Positions 42,963 through 51,138 of a stretch of DNA of 64,000 bases are shown here, piece after piece. The position numbers and the translations under genes were made by a program. Each line of letters opens with the position of its first letter. Position 1 is the stretch's first letter. This stretch comes from Novosphingobium malaysiense (GTDB lineage: Bacteria; Pseudomonadota; Alphaproteobacteria; Sphingomonadales; Sphingomonadaceae). The stretch spans positions 124,001-188,000 of the forward strand of contig NZ_JTDI01000003.1 of the NCBI RefSeq assembly GCF_000802225.1, in the 5' to 3' direction. The notes beneath the pieces were generated by a model. That model was not told the DNA's origin, ran no database searches, and saw only the letters and a program-made list of their open reading frames with translations.

Positions 42963-44561
42963 ATGCTTGGGACGATGCAGGACTGGGAGCTGCGCGTATC
43001 CGCGCTGGTCGACCATGCTGCTCGCGAACATCCCACCCGCGAAATCGTTACTCACTGGGCCGATGGCCGGCGCACGCGCACCAATTGGCGCGATGTCCGC
43101 CGCGATGCCCGCAAGGTGGTCCAGGCGCTGCGGCGTCTCGATATCTATCCCGGCGACCGCGTGGCCACCTTGGCGATGAACCACGGGCATCATCTGGTCA
43201 GCTGGTTCGGGATTACAGGGGCGGCCTGCGTCTTGCATACCGTCAATCCGCGGCTTTTCGAAGACCAACTCGAATACATCGTCAATCACGCGCGCGACCG
43301 GGTCCTGCTATACGATGCGGCGTTCCAGCCGATCGTAGACCGGATGAAAAGCCGGTGGCCCACCATCGAACATTACATCTGCTTCGACTCCGGGGACTGC
43401 GCGCCTGCCTTCGAGGACTGGATCGCGGCGGAGAAGGGTGATGCCGTGTGGAGCCCGGGCGACGAGCGCCAGCCCTGCATGCTGTGCTATACGAGTGGCA
43501 CGACCGGGCACCCCAAGGCCGTGCTCTACACGCACCGTTCGAACGTCCTGCACACTTTGGTGACGATGGCCCCGTCGTGCCTCGGGCTGGAGGCGCGCTC
43601 GTGCGTACTTCCGGTGGTGCCGATGTTCCACGCCAACAATTGGGGCCTGCCCTGGTCCAGCGCGGCAACGGGCGCGAAGATGGTCTACAGTCAGGTCAAC
43701 GATCCAGCCGTGCTCTGCGATCTGATGAATGCCGAGGGGGTGACCCATGTCGGCGGGGTGCCGACGGTGTGGTTCTCGCTGTTCCAGCACCTCGATGAAA
43801 CCGGCGCCGAGATGCCGCCCATCGAGGTTGCGCTTTCGGGAGGTTCGGCAGTGCCCGCCAGCGTCGTGGAGCGCCTCATGCGCTCGGGCGTGCGCGCGAT
43901 GCAGGCCTGGGGCATGACCGAAACCTCGCCGATAGCGACCGTGACCTGGGAGCCGCCCGAATGGGCCGACATGAGCTTCGAGGAACAGGTCGCCTACAAG
44001 AGCACGCAGGGCCGGGGCATCTGCGGCAGCGAAGTGCGTATCGTCTCGCTTGACGACCATGCGCGGGAATTGCCGCGCGACGGTACAACGTCGGGCGCCT
44101 TGCAGGTGCGCGGGCCCTGGACGGTCAGGCGCTATTTCGGTGAAACCGACGATGCCGTCGGGGCGGGGCAATGGTTCGACACCGGCGATGTCGCGACGCT
44201 ATCCCCGGAGGGCGTCTTGCGTCTGACCGACAGGACCAAGGACGTGATCAAGTCCGGCGGTGAATGGATAAGCTCGGTCGAACTCGAAAACGCCGCCGTC
44301 GGGCATTCCGACGTGCTCGAGGCGGCTGCCATCGGCGTTTCCCATCCGCGCTGGGGCGAGAGACCAATCCTGATCGTGGTAAAGCGCCCGGGAGCGGACC
44401 TGTCCGGGGAACAATTGCGTGAATTCATGGCATCGCGCGTCGCCAAGTGGTCGTTGCCCGATGCCGTCGAATTCGTGACGGCCATTCCCCACACCGGAAC
44501 CGGCAAGATCAGCAAGAAGGACCTGCGCGTCCAGTACGGCGACTACAAGCTTCCGGAATAG
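42963..44561 (+). CDS. Fatty-acid/long-chain acyl-CoA synthetase
   Basis: A 532-residue AMP-forming ligase that activates a carboxylic acid to its CoA thioester. The AMP-binding motif is CYTSGTTGHPKAVLYTHRS; the A5 region is MQAWGMTETSP; the hinge is DRTKDVIKSGGEWISSVELE and the catalytic lysine lies in TGTGKISKKDLR. The motifs are complete. It most resembles medium/long-chain acyl-CoA synthetases of the AlkK type; the acid is not deducible. ATG at 42963 follows GGAGGAG at a good distance. Two crotonase genes elsewhere in the window fit acyl-CoA metabolism. Confidence 0.9.
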   Translation: MLGTMQDWELRVSALVDHAAREHPTREIVTHWADGRRTRTNWRDVRRDARKVVQALRRLDIYPGDRVATLAMNHGHHLVSWFGITGAACVLHTVNPRLFEDQLEYIVNHARDRVLLYDAAFQPIVDRMKSRWPTIEHYICFDSGDCAPAFEDWIAAEKGDAVWSPGDERQPCMLCYTSGTTGHPKAVLYTHRSNVLHTLVTMAPSCLGLEARSCVLPVVPMFHANNWGLPWSSAATGAKMVYSQVNDPAVLCDLMNAEGVTHVGGVPTVWFSLFQHLDETGAEMPPIEVALSGGSAVPASVVERLMRSGVRAMQAWGMTETSPIATVTWEPPEWADMSFEEQVAYKSTQGRGICGSEVRIVSLDDHARELPRDGTTSGALQVRGPWTVRRYFGETDDAVGAGQWFDTGDVATLSPEGVLRLTDRTKDVIKSGGEWISSVELENAAVGHSDVLEAAAIGVSHPRWGERPILIVVKRPGADLSGEQLREFMASRVAKWSLPDAVEFVTAIPHTGTGKISKKDLRVQYGDYKLPE

Positions 44562-44606
44562 GGGAAGGGAACGGGGGCCCGATGGTGCGGACGCCCCGCC
44601 TGCGAA

Positions 44607-44885
44607 TCAGTTTGAATTCACTTTTTCGGCAGCGCTCTGCGCGGCGTTGCCAACCTTGGAGGCGGCATTGCCTACGTCGCTGGCAGCCTTGGCGATGGCG
44701 TTGTTCTTGGCATTCTCGCTCGTGGAATTCATGCCGAAAAGGTACATCGCGCCGATCACGGCCACCAGCAGGACGATGGCCATCAGGATGCCGACGCTGC
44801 TGCTCGACTTCTCCCGGACCACGGTGGTGTGCACAGTTGCCGGCGCCTCGGCCGGATGTTCACTTATTTTCGTTTCGTCAGCCAT
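44607..44885 (-). CDS. Small single-pass membrane protein, probable general stress gene
   Basis: A 92-residue protein: polar N-terminus of about 28 residues, one membrane helix (VGILMAIVLLVAVIGAMYLF), then an Ala/Asn/Lys-rich helix with three related steps (AKAASDVGNAASKVGNAAQS) like a short amphipathic coil. AGGAG precedes the ATG. An EcfG-like promoter lies 39-63 bases upstream. Function unknown; topology suggests the helical tail is periplasmic. The short repeats AASDVGNA/AASKVGNA recall water-stress-type helical proteins, without proof. Confidence 0.72.
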   Translation of the reverse strand: MADETKISEHPAEAPATVHTTVVREKSSSSVGILMAIVLLVAVIGAMYLFGMNSTSENAKNNAIAKAASDVGNAASKVGNAAQSAAEKVNSN

Positions 44886-44923
44886 TCGATCTGACTCCTG
44901 TCAAATTGGCGATTGGCGGAGAA

Positions 44924-44948
44924 AACGCCTGTTGTCCCCTGCGGTTCC
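44924..44948 (-). promoter_or_regulatory. EcfG-type general stress promoter
   Basis: On the minus strand: GGAAC (44948-44944), 16 bases, CGTT (44927-44924). This is the full consensus GGAAC-N16-CGTT for the EcfG sigma factor controlled by PhyR/NepR. It points at the 92-residue membrane protein whose ATG is at 44885, leaving a leader of about 30 bases with AGGAG. Confidence 0.6.
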
Positions 44949-44975
44949 GGCCGCCCCCGCGAATGTCGACGTCGA

Positions 44976-45791
44976 TCAGCGGTCCCGGTACTGCGGTTTT
45001 CTCTTTTCGCGGAAGGCAGAGACCCCCTCGGTAAAGTCCTCGCTCATCAGCATCATCACCTGCTGGCGGTTTTCCACCGCCATGGCATCCGAAAGCGAGC
45101 GTGCATCGAGATTGCGGTTGAGCGCCTCCTTGGTCAGGCGCAGACCCATGGGAGCATGCGCGGCCATTTCCTCGGCCAGCGCCAGCCCCTTGTCCAGCAG
45201 GTCCTCGGCAGGGACGACTTCGCTCAGCAGGCCGCTGGCGAGTGCCTTTTCGGCCACCATGAAGCGCCCGGTGAGGATGTATTCCGAAGCCACAGATGCG
45301 CCGACCAGCCGAGGCAGGAAGTAGCTGCAGCCAAGGTCGCACCCGCCAAGACCGACCTTGATGTAGGCGGCATTCATCTTGAGGTTCGGCGCGCCATAGC
45401 GCACGTCGCTGGCCAGCAGCATCGAGAAGCCGGCCCCGCAGGCGGCCCCATGACCGAGGCCGATGATCGGTTGCGGACAGGCGCGCATCAGTTCGAGAAG
45501 ACCGGCCAGCGCGCGCTGCAGCCGCCAGTAATGCTGCAACTCACCGCGCGATCCGTCGTTGGTCCATCCGGCAAGATCTAGTCCGGCGCAAAAGGCGCGG
45601 CCCTCTGCGCGCAACAGCACCACGCGCACGTCCAGACGGTCGGCGAGTCCAGCGAAATAGTCGCGCAGCGAGAAGGTCAGGCTCTCGTCGAGAATGTTCA
45701 GCGTTTCCGGCCGGTTGAGTGTGACGATCTCGATCGCACCGCGCCGTTCGATCGCGATGGGCTGTTCGCCCGGGCTTGCCGCTTCTGACAC
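44976..45791 (-). CDS. Crotonase-fold protein lacking the hydratase glutamates
   Basis: 271 residues from the GTG at 45791, which is preceded by AGGAGGAACGAG, an excellent ribosome-binding site; the frame extends upstream to 45869 without one. Crotonase motifs are clear: IVTLNRPETLNILDE, AEGRAFCAGLDL (oxyanion hole) and GHGAACGAGFSMLLASDV. Where hydratases have Glu in GCEL and in GxPE, this protein has Ser and non-acidic residues (GAGFS; KMNAAYIKVG), so simple enoyl-CoA hydration is unlikely. An isomerase, hydrolase or other reaction is possible. Confidence 0.85.
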   Translation of the reverse strand: MSEAASPGEQPIAIERRGAIEIVTLNRPETLNILDESLTFSLRDYFAGLADRLDVRVVLLRAEGRAFCAGLDLAGWTNDGSRGELQHYWRLQRALAGLLELMRACPQPIIGLGHGAACGAGFSMLLASDVRYGAPNLKMNAAYIKVGLGGCDLGCSYFLPRLVGASVASEYILTGRFMVAEKALASGLLSEVVPAEDLLDKGLALAEEMAAHAPMGLRLTKEALNRNLDARSLSDAMAVENRQQVMMLMSEDFTEGVSAFREKRKPQYRDR

Positions 45792-45941
45792 CTCGTTCCT
45801 CCTGCGCTGACAGATATCAATCCCGGCCATAGAGGGCCGCGGGCGCCGGCGCCAATCATGGCGCGGCAATCGTGCTTGACGCTAAGCCGTGCGAAGCCGT
45901 GCCGCGCCTCGCCACATTGTCATTTCGGGCGCCGCCCGCCA

Positions 45942-47867
45942 TCATTCCGGCGTGGCGAAAGGCTTCATCTCTTTCAGAATGAGATCGGCTCCGTATCCGG
46001 CAAAATGCGAATTGTCGCGCATCAGCAGATTCCCGTTGCGGTAAGCCAGGCAACGGCCATCTCGGCATAATGGCTTGTAGGGGTTGTAGAATTCGTCCGC
46101 TCCCGCCGCGGCCTTCAGCCGACTGTTATAGCCGGGAGAATTGCGTACCGGCGCATAGAAATCCTTCACCGGCGGGTTCCTGCCGGCGAGGCGGATCTGC
46201 AGAAATTGCGGGTTGCTCATGGCAAAATCGGGATTGTCGCCGATCAGGGCCACGTCGACCCCTTTGCTCTCGAGCCAGGCCACGGTTTTCGCCAGCCGGC
46301 CCAGGCCGATCCCGTTCTCGTCGAGAACCCGCTCCCAGTACGCCGACAGCACGACCCGATCGATATCGAAGCGGTCGATTATTTCTCCGACATGGTCGTT
46401 GTTGGCGCGGCAATGCGGGCGCATCGGGAAATCCGTGTCGCGGATGGGAGCGCAACCGGCCGAGGCGAACAGCAGCACCGGACCGTCGACACCGCCCCGG
46501 CCCTCCATGATCGAACCGGCATAGTGATTGGCGTGGGAATCGCCCCACAATAGCGTGGTGGGACCGTCCCCTTCCGTCGTCAGGAAGCACTCCTTGCCGC
46601 GCCAGTTCTCGAAACCCTCTTTGAGAAAGCAGCCCTTGGTATTGACTGTCTGCTGGTCGTCCCGGGCCAGTTGCATCGACAGGTCGCCGAATCGCTGCGG
46701 CAGGCCCTGCGTGGCGAAGGCGGCCAGCCCAACCAGCCCGAAGACCGATGAGCCGGCGAAGGCGCTGCTGAATATGAACTTGCGCGAAAAGCGGCGGCGC
46801 GATCGGAAAGGGCGCTCGACGAAGCGCCAGGAAGCCCAGCCGAGCGCGATGCTGGCGGCGAAGATCGCCACCTTTTCCGCCAGCGTTGGTTCGCGCAGCA
46901 GCATGTACTGCGTGAACGAGATGATCGGCCAGTGCACCAGATAGAGCGAGTAGGAAATCAGGCCGATGCCCACCATGGGCCGGACCGATAGGACGCGACC
47001 GACAAGCGTGCGCCTGTTGCGGCCGGCATGGATGATCGCGGCCGTGCCGACCGTTGTCGCGATGGCGTTCCAGGCGGGAAAGGCGGCATTTTCGTCCAGC
47101 AGGAAGAATGGCACCATCAAGGCCAGGATGCCCGCGGCTGCCACTATCTGCGCGGTCATGCCGTCCCTGATCCGCGGGACGATATCGAGCGCCAGCACCG
47201 AACCGATCATCAGTTCCCATGCCCGCGTGTGCGGCAGGTAGTAGTTGCCGGAGGGATCGATGAACGCCCATAGGCAACTGCACGCAAAGGAAATCCCCAG
47301 CACCACGAGCACCGCCTGCTTCACATGGTCGCGCGCCCATTTGTTGAGCAGCAGCAGTAGCGGGGGGAACCCGATGTAGAACTGTTCCTCGACCGCCAGC
47401 GACCAGGTGTGCAGCAGCGGTTTCATCTCCGCCGGCGTGGCGAAGTAGTCGGTCTGGTGCCAGAACAGGAGGTTGGAACTGAAAGCTATCGAGGCGACGA
47501 TCGCGGCGCCCAGGTCGCGCAGGTCATCGGGGGTGAATATGGCCATTCCCACGATCGACACGGCCAGCAGAACCGCCAGCAAGGCGGGATAGATGCGGCG
47601 CAGCCTGCGCTCGTAGAAGCCCAGGATGGTGAAGCCGCCCTCGGCGATTTCGCGGCTGATGATCGTCGTGATGAGATAGCCCGAAATCACGAAGAACACG
47701 TCGACGCCGGCAAAGCCGCCGGGCAGGATCGCGTGATCGAGATGGAACAGCAGGACCGAAAGGACGGCGATGGCGCGCAGGCCATCGATGTCGGGCCTGT
47801 AGGCGGGGGCCGCATGCGAGGATGGCATCGGCATCATTCCGCCCTGGGCGCGGCCTTGCGAGCTCAA
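45942..47867 (-). CDS. OafA/YrhL-type acyltransferase with SGNH domain
   Basis: 641 residues. The N-terminal 370 form the Acyltransferase_3 membrane domain with about ten helices: PDIDGLRAIAVLSVLLFH, GFAGVDVFFVISGYLI, RRLRRIYPALL, TWSLAVEEQFYIGFP. The C-terminal part is an SGNH hydrolase-like domain with the nucleophile in LLWGDSHANHYAG and the closing DNSH (MRDNSHFAGYG). Such two-domain proteins O-acetylate lipopolysaccharide, exopolysaccharide or peptidoglycan sugars; the acceptor here is unknown. ATGs downstream at residues 11-14 are alternatives. The 276-base gap upstream holds no supported gene. Confidence 0.9.
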   Translation of the reverse strand: MSSQGRAQGGMMPMPSSHAAPAYRPDIDGLRAIAVLSVLLFHLDHAILPGGFAGVDVFFVISGYLITTIISREIAEGGFTILGFYERRLRRIYPALLAVLLAVSIVGMAIFTPDDLRDLGAAIVASIAFSSNLLFWHQTDYFATPAEMKPLLHTWSLAVEEQFYIGFPPLLLLLNKWARDHVKQAVLVVLGISFACSCLWAFIDPSGNYYLPHTRAWELMIGSVLALDIVPRIRDGMTAQIVAAAGILALMVPFFLLDENAAFPAWNAIATTVGTAAIIHAGRNRRTLVGRVLSVRPMVGIGLISYSLYLVHWPIISFTQYMLLREPTLAEKVAIFAASIALGWASWRFVERPFRSRRRFSRKFIFSSAFAGSSVFGLVGLAAFATQGLPQRFGDLSMQLARDDQQTVNTKGCFLKEGFENWRGKECFLTTEGDGPTTLLWGDSHANHYAGSIMEGRGGVDGPVLLFASAGCAPIRDTDFPMRPHCRANNDHVGEIIDRFDIDRVVLSAYWERVLDENGIGLGRLAKTVAWLESKGVDVALIGDNPDFAMSNPQFLQIRLAGRNPPVKDFYAPVRNSPGYNSRLKAAAGADEFYNPYKPLCRDGRCLAYRNGNLLMRDNSHFAGYGADLILKEMKPFATPE

Positions 47868-48143
47868 CTGTGAATCCGCGATAGTAATGATCCTCGCAAG
47901 TCGGCCAGCGAGAGCCGCATCATCGATTTCTCATGCGCAAGCACGAAACAGCTGTTGGGCAGGTCGCTGAAGTGAAGATTGAAATGTGGGTGTCGAGATT
48001 CGGATCGGTAAAGTGTATTACGCTCGGCTTGGCGGTGCGGTTCCATCTTTCGGGCGGAGCAACCGGCCCGCCCTGAAAAATGAAATCAACATCTCCGTGC
48101 GGACCATCGCTTGGACGTCCCCGACCGCCTTCAGCAAGACACG

Positions 48144-49229
48144 CTAAAGTAGCGAGAGTTGGCCGTCGAGCGCAGGGCGCCGAAAGTTCGTCCAATCGAG
48201 GTCTATGTCGGGCCGTTCGATGCCGAGGCGCCTTGCCGCAACGCGGAATCGGCGGCGGAACAGGTCTGCCCACACGCCCCGCGGCTTCATGCGGGTGAAA
48301 AAGTCGGGATCGTTGTCGCGTCCCTCGCGCATCGACCGGATGGTGGCCATGACCTTTCCGGCGCGATCGGGGAAATGCGTCTCGAGCCATTCGCGGAAGA
48401 GCGGGGCCACTTCGTGCGGCAGGCGGATCATGATCCACATCGCCGAGCGGATGCCGACAGCCGCAGCCTCGGCAAGGATGCCTTCCAGGAAGCTGTCGGT
48501 GATCGAAGGGATGACCGGCGCGATCGAAACGTGAGCGGGCACGCCGGCCTCGACCAGCCGGCCCAGGGCCGCCATCCGCTTTGCCGGCGCCGCCGCGCGC
48601 GGTTCGAGCAGGCGCGAGAGATGCGGGTCGAGGCTCGTCACCGAAATGCCGACCGAGACCAGCCGGTGGCGCGCCAGTTCCTGCAGCAAATCGAGATCGT
48701 GCAGCACACGGTCCGACTTCGTGGTGATCGTCACCGGATGGCGCGTTTCCAGGCACAGCTCGAGCACCTTCCGGGTGATCCGGTAGTGTCCCTCGATCGG
48801 CTGGTAGGGGTCGGTGTTGGTGCCCATGGCGATGGGGGCAGGGCGGTACCCCGGCTTGGCCAGCGTCTTGCGCAGCAATGCGGCAGCCTCGGGCTTGGCG
48901 AAGAGCCGGGTTTCGAAATCGAGCCCCGGCGAAAGGTCGTGGTAGGCGTGGGTGGGCCGCGCGAAGCAGTAGATGCAGCCGTGTTCGCAGCCGCGATAGG
49001 CGTTGACCGAACGGTCGAAGGGGATGTCGGGTGACCTGTTGAACGAGAGGATCGAGCGCGGGTGTTCTTCGGTCACGGTGGTTGCGGGATGGCGCGGCGG
49101 ACCGTCGATGGCCTCGATGCTGTCCAGCCAGTCCCCGTCGCTTTCGCGCGCAGGCAGGTTGAAGCGCGCGCTGGCCGCGTCGTTCGTTGCACCTCTGCCC
49201 TTGATCGCTGCCATGCGGTCATAGAACAT
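48144..49229 (-). CDS. PA0069-family radical SAM protein
   Basis: 361 residues. The radical SAM cluster cysteines are C81, C85 and C88 (RGCEHGCIYCFARPTH). Other features: HPRSILSFNRSPDIPFDRSV before it, MGTNTDPYQPIEGHYRITR after it, and an ordinary TIM-barrel tail (SVGISVTSLDPHLSRLLEPR). The reaction is unknown; the family is distantly related to spore photoproduct lyase-like enzymes. The ATG at 49229 lies inside an SOS box, so an ATG five codons on (49214, MAAIKGRGA) is a good alternative. The SOS box implies induction by DNA damage. Confidence 0.9.
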   Translation of the reverse strand: MFYDRMAAIKGRGATNDAASARFNLPARESDGDWLDSIEAIDGPPRHPATTVTEEHPRSILSFNRSPDIPFDRSVNAYRGCEHGCIYCFARPTHAYHDLSPGLDFETRLFAKPEAAALLRKTLAKPGYRPAPIAMGTNTDPYQPIEGHYRITRKVLELCLETRHPVTITTKSDRVLHDLDLLQELARHRLVSVGISVTSLDPHLSRLLEPRAAAPAKRMAALGRLVEAGVPAHVSIAPVIPSITDSFLEGILAEAAAVGIRSAMWIMIRLPHEVAPLFREWLETHFPDRAGKVMATIRSMREGRDNDPDFFTRMKPRGVWADLFRRRFRVAARRLGIERPDIDLDWTNFRRPALDGQLSLL

Positions 49230-49238
49230 AAACAGAAC
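49224..49238 (-). promoter_or_regulatory. LexA-binding SOS box at the radical SAM gene
   Basis: On the minus strand GTTC (49238-49235), TGTTTAT, GTTC (49227-49224): a perfect GTTC-N7-GTTC operator. It overlaps the first possible ATG (49229) and would leave the second (49214) a little downstream. Confidence 0.78.
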
Positions 49239-49339
49239 ACTTCGTCAATCGGTAGTGGCGGCTATGCCCTTCCGGTCATGTCGGGCTTGGTTGATCTTCG
49301 CGAGCGCGCCCCGTAGGTCTGGGGCTGAAGGGAACGATC

Positions 49340-49930
49340 ATGGCAAGTGCAACGCGCAGGGTAGGGGCCGAAACGTCCGCCACCCGGGCGCTCATTATCG
49401 ACGCGACCGCGCAGCTTATCCGCGAGCAGGGCTATGCCGCGATCAGCACGCGGCGCGTGGCTGCGCGTGCGGGGCTGAAGCCGTCGCTGGTGCACTACTA
49501 CTTCCCCACGACCGACGACCTGCTTGTCGAGGTTTCCCGCCACGGTGCCGACCAGAGCGACCGGATGATCGAGGAAGCCCTGGCCTCGGACGATCCGCTG
49601 CGCGCCTTGTGGGACTTCTTCATGGATACCAGCCGCACCGCGATGGCGCTGGAATTCATGGCCATGGCCAATCACCGCGAGGCGGTGCGCCGGCACATGG
49701 CCGAGCACAGCGAGGCGATGCGCCAGCGACAGGTCGAGATCCTCAGACATATTCTGGGCAAGCGAATCGAGCGGCTGGAAGGCTTCGATCCTGCCGGTTT
49801 GAGCCTGGTCCTGGCCGGGATCGGCCGCGCCATCGTCATGGAAGAGGGGCTGGGCGTGAAGACCGGCCACGCCGAGGCCCGCCAGATCGTCGAGACATGG
49901 CTGGAGAAACTTGCGCCAGATCAAAGCTAA
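49340..49930 (+). CDS. TetR-family transcriptional regulator
   Basis: 196 residues. The N-terminal HTH is typical: LIIDATAQLIREQGYAAIST, then RRVAARAGLKPSLVHYYF. The C-terminal ligand-binding half is helical (DPLRALWDFFMDTSRTAMAL). It precedes two dioxygenase genes on the same strand by 88 bases, and a palindrome in that gap could be its operator, so control of the dioxygenases is a reasonable inference. The ligand is unknown. Confidence 0.88.
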   Translation: MASATRRVGAETSATRALIIDATAQLIREQGYAAISTRRVAARAGLKPSLVHYYFPTTDDLLVEVSRHGADQSDRMIEEALASDDPLRALWDFFMDTSRTAMALEFMAMANHREAVRRHMAEHSEAMRQRQVEILRHILGKRIERLEGFDPAGLSLVLAGIGRAIVMEEGLGVKTGHAEARQIVETWLEKLAPDQS

Positions 49931-49965
49931 CACGGCCCGACCGGAGTCATGGCTCTGCCGAAGGG

Positions 49966-49983
49966 GCTGAACTGGTGTTCAGC
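49966..49983 (+). promoter_or_regulatory. Palindrome between TetR gene and first dioxygenase
   Basis: GCTGAAC-TGGT-GTTCAGC, a perfect 7-base inverted repeat, 36 bases after the TetR stop and 36 bases before the dioxygenase ATG. Placement and symmetry fit a TetR-family operator. Confidence 0.45.
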
Positions 49984-50018
49984 ATGCAGCCCCGCAGATC
50001 ATTCTGGGAGTTCCTGCC

Positions 50019-50870
50019 ATGGCCGACGTTATTGAAAAGACCCGCCTGAAGTTCGAGCGCATCAAGCCGAAAGTGGGAGCGCGGATTCTCAATTCCAAGG
50101 ATGAGATCCTCTCCGGCGAACTGTCCGACGAGATTCGCGACCTGCTTGAGGAAGTCGGCGTGCTGGTCTTCCCGCAGATTGATTTTACCGACGATGAGCA
50201 AGTGAAGTTCACCAACTCGGTCGGTGGCAACGCCCGGGAAGTCCGCGGGCAGGAAGTGTTCCCGATTTCGCTGGATCGCTCGGTAAACCAGGAAGCGGTC
50301 GAATATCTCAAGGGCTCCCTGTTCTGGCACGTCGACGGCACGATGAACGCCGTTCCCATCCGCGGGTCGGTACTGTCGAGCAAGGTGCTGCCGACCTGGG
50401 GCGGCAATACCGAGTTCGCCAACTGCTACACCGCCTACGAGGACCTGCCGCAGGAGACCAAGGACAAGATCGACGACCTGCGCGTCGTCCATTCGATGTG
50501 GAATTCGCAGCTCTATCACTGCCCCGAGCCGACGCTTGCCCAGCTCGAAGACTGGATGAGCAAGGGCGAGGGCGGCAAGGGCGAACGCGAATTGCCGCTG
50601 GTCTACAAGCATTCCTCCGGGCGCAAGTCGCTGATCCTCGGCAACACCGCCGAGCGGGTTGTGGGCATGTCCAGCCAGGAAAGCGCCAAGCTGCTGCACG
50701 GCCTGCGTGAGCACGCCACCAGCGAACCCTATCACTATGCGCACGAGTGGACCTTGGGTGACGCCGTGATGTGGGACAATACCGGCACGCTCCACCGCGC
50801 CATGCCCTACGATCCGGATTGCGGGCGCCTGCTGCACCGCACGATCATCAAGGGCGAAAGCTGGGGCTGA
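50019..50870 (+). CDS. TauD/TfdA-family Fe(II)/2-oxoglutarate dioxygenase (copy 1)
   Basis: 283 residues. Iron ligands H104 and D106 (LFWHVDGTMN) and H259 (NTGTLHRAMPYDPD); the 2-oxoglutarate-binding arginine is R270 or R274 in CGRLLHRT. Enzymes of this group hydroxylate taurine, 2,4-D, alkyl sulfates, carnitine and others; nothing here fixes the substrate. About half the residues match the next gene (KPKVGARILNSKDE versus KPKIGSRILNKKEE), so the two are a tandem duplication that has diverged. Confidence 0.9.
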   Translation: MADVIEKTRLKFERIKPKVGARILNSKDEILSGELSDEIRDLLEEVGVLVFPQIDFTDDEQVKFTNSVGGNAREVRGQEVFPISLDRSVNQEAVEYLKGSLFWHVDGTMNAVPIRGSVLSSKVLPTWGGNTEFANCYTAYEDLPQETKDKIDDLRVVHSMWNSQLYHCPEPTLAQLEDWMSKGEGGKGERELPLVYKHSSGRKSLILGNTAERVVGMSSQESAKLLHGLREHATSEPYHYAHEWTLGDAVMWDNTGTLHRAMPYDPDCGRLLHRTIIKGESWG

Positions 50871-50917
50871 CGCGAGAGACCCCCCGCCTGCCTCGCCACC
50901 GGCAAGGCAAAGCGAAG

Positions 50918-50950
50918 ATGGCCGCCGCAGCGATGAGTTGCGGCGGCCAT
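50918..50950 (+). other. Perfect 12-base-pair hairpin between the two dioxygenase genes
   Basis: ATGGCCGCCGCA (50918-50929) pairs with TGCGGCGGCCAT (50939-50950) around a nine-base loop. It is GC-rich and stable but has no T tract (ACTCATTTCGG follows), so it may be a weak or Rho-type terminator, an mRNA-stabilising 3' end or a processing site. Confidence 0.6.
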
Positions 50951-51138
50951 ACTCATTTCGGCCCGGTGTACCTATATAGGCCTGAACTCTCCGTCCACAT
51001 TTGCGTTCTCAAGAGAGGCATTCGTGGCACGCGTGGCTCGACCGGTCATGTGGATCGCACTGGCCCACTTGACGGGCGGCGCATGTTGACGAAAATTTGG
51101 AAACGCAGTTCTCGTCCCTGAATCTCGGAGTATTTGCA

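Noticed and set aside
47864..48046. 60-codon minus-strand ORF upstream of the OafA-like gene
   Set aside because: It overlaps the start of the acyltransferase frame, has no ribosome-binding site and its translation shows no protein-like pattern.
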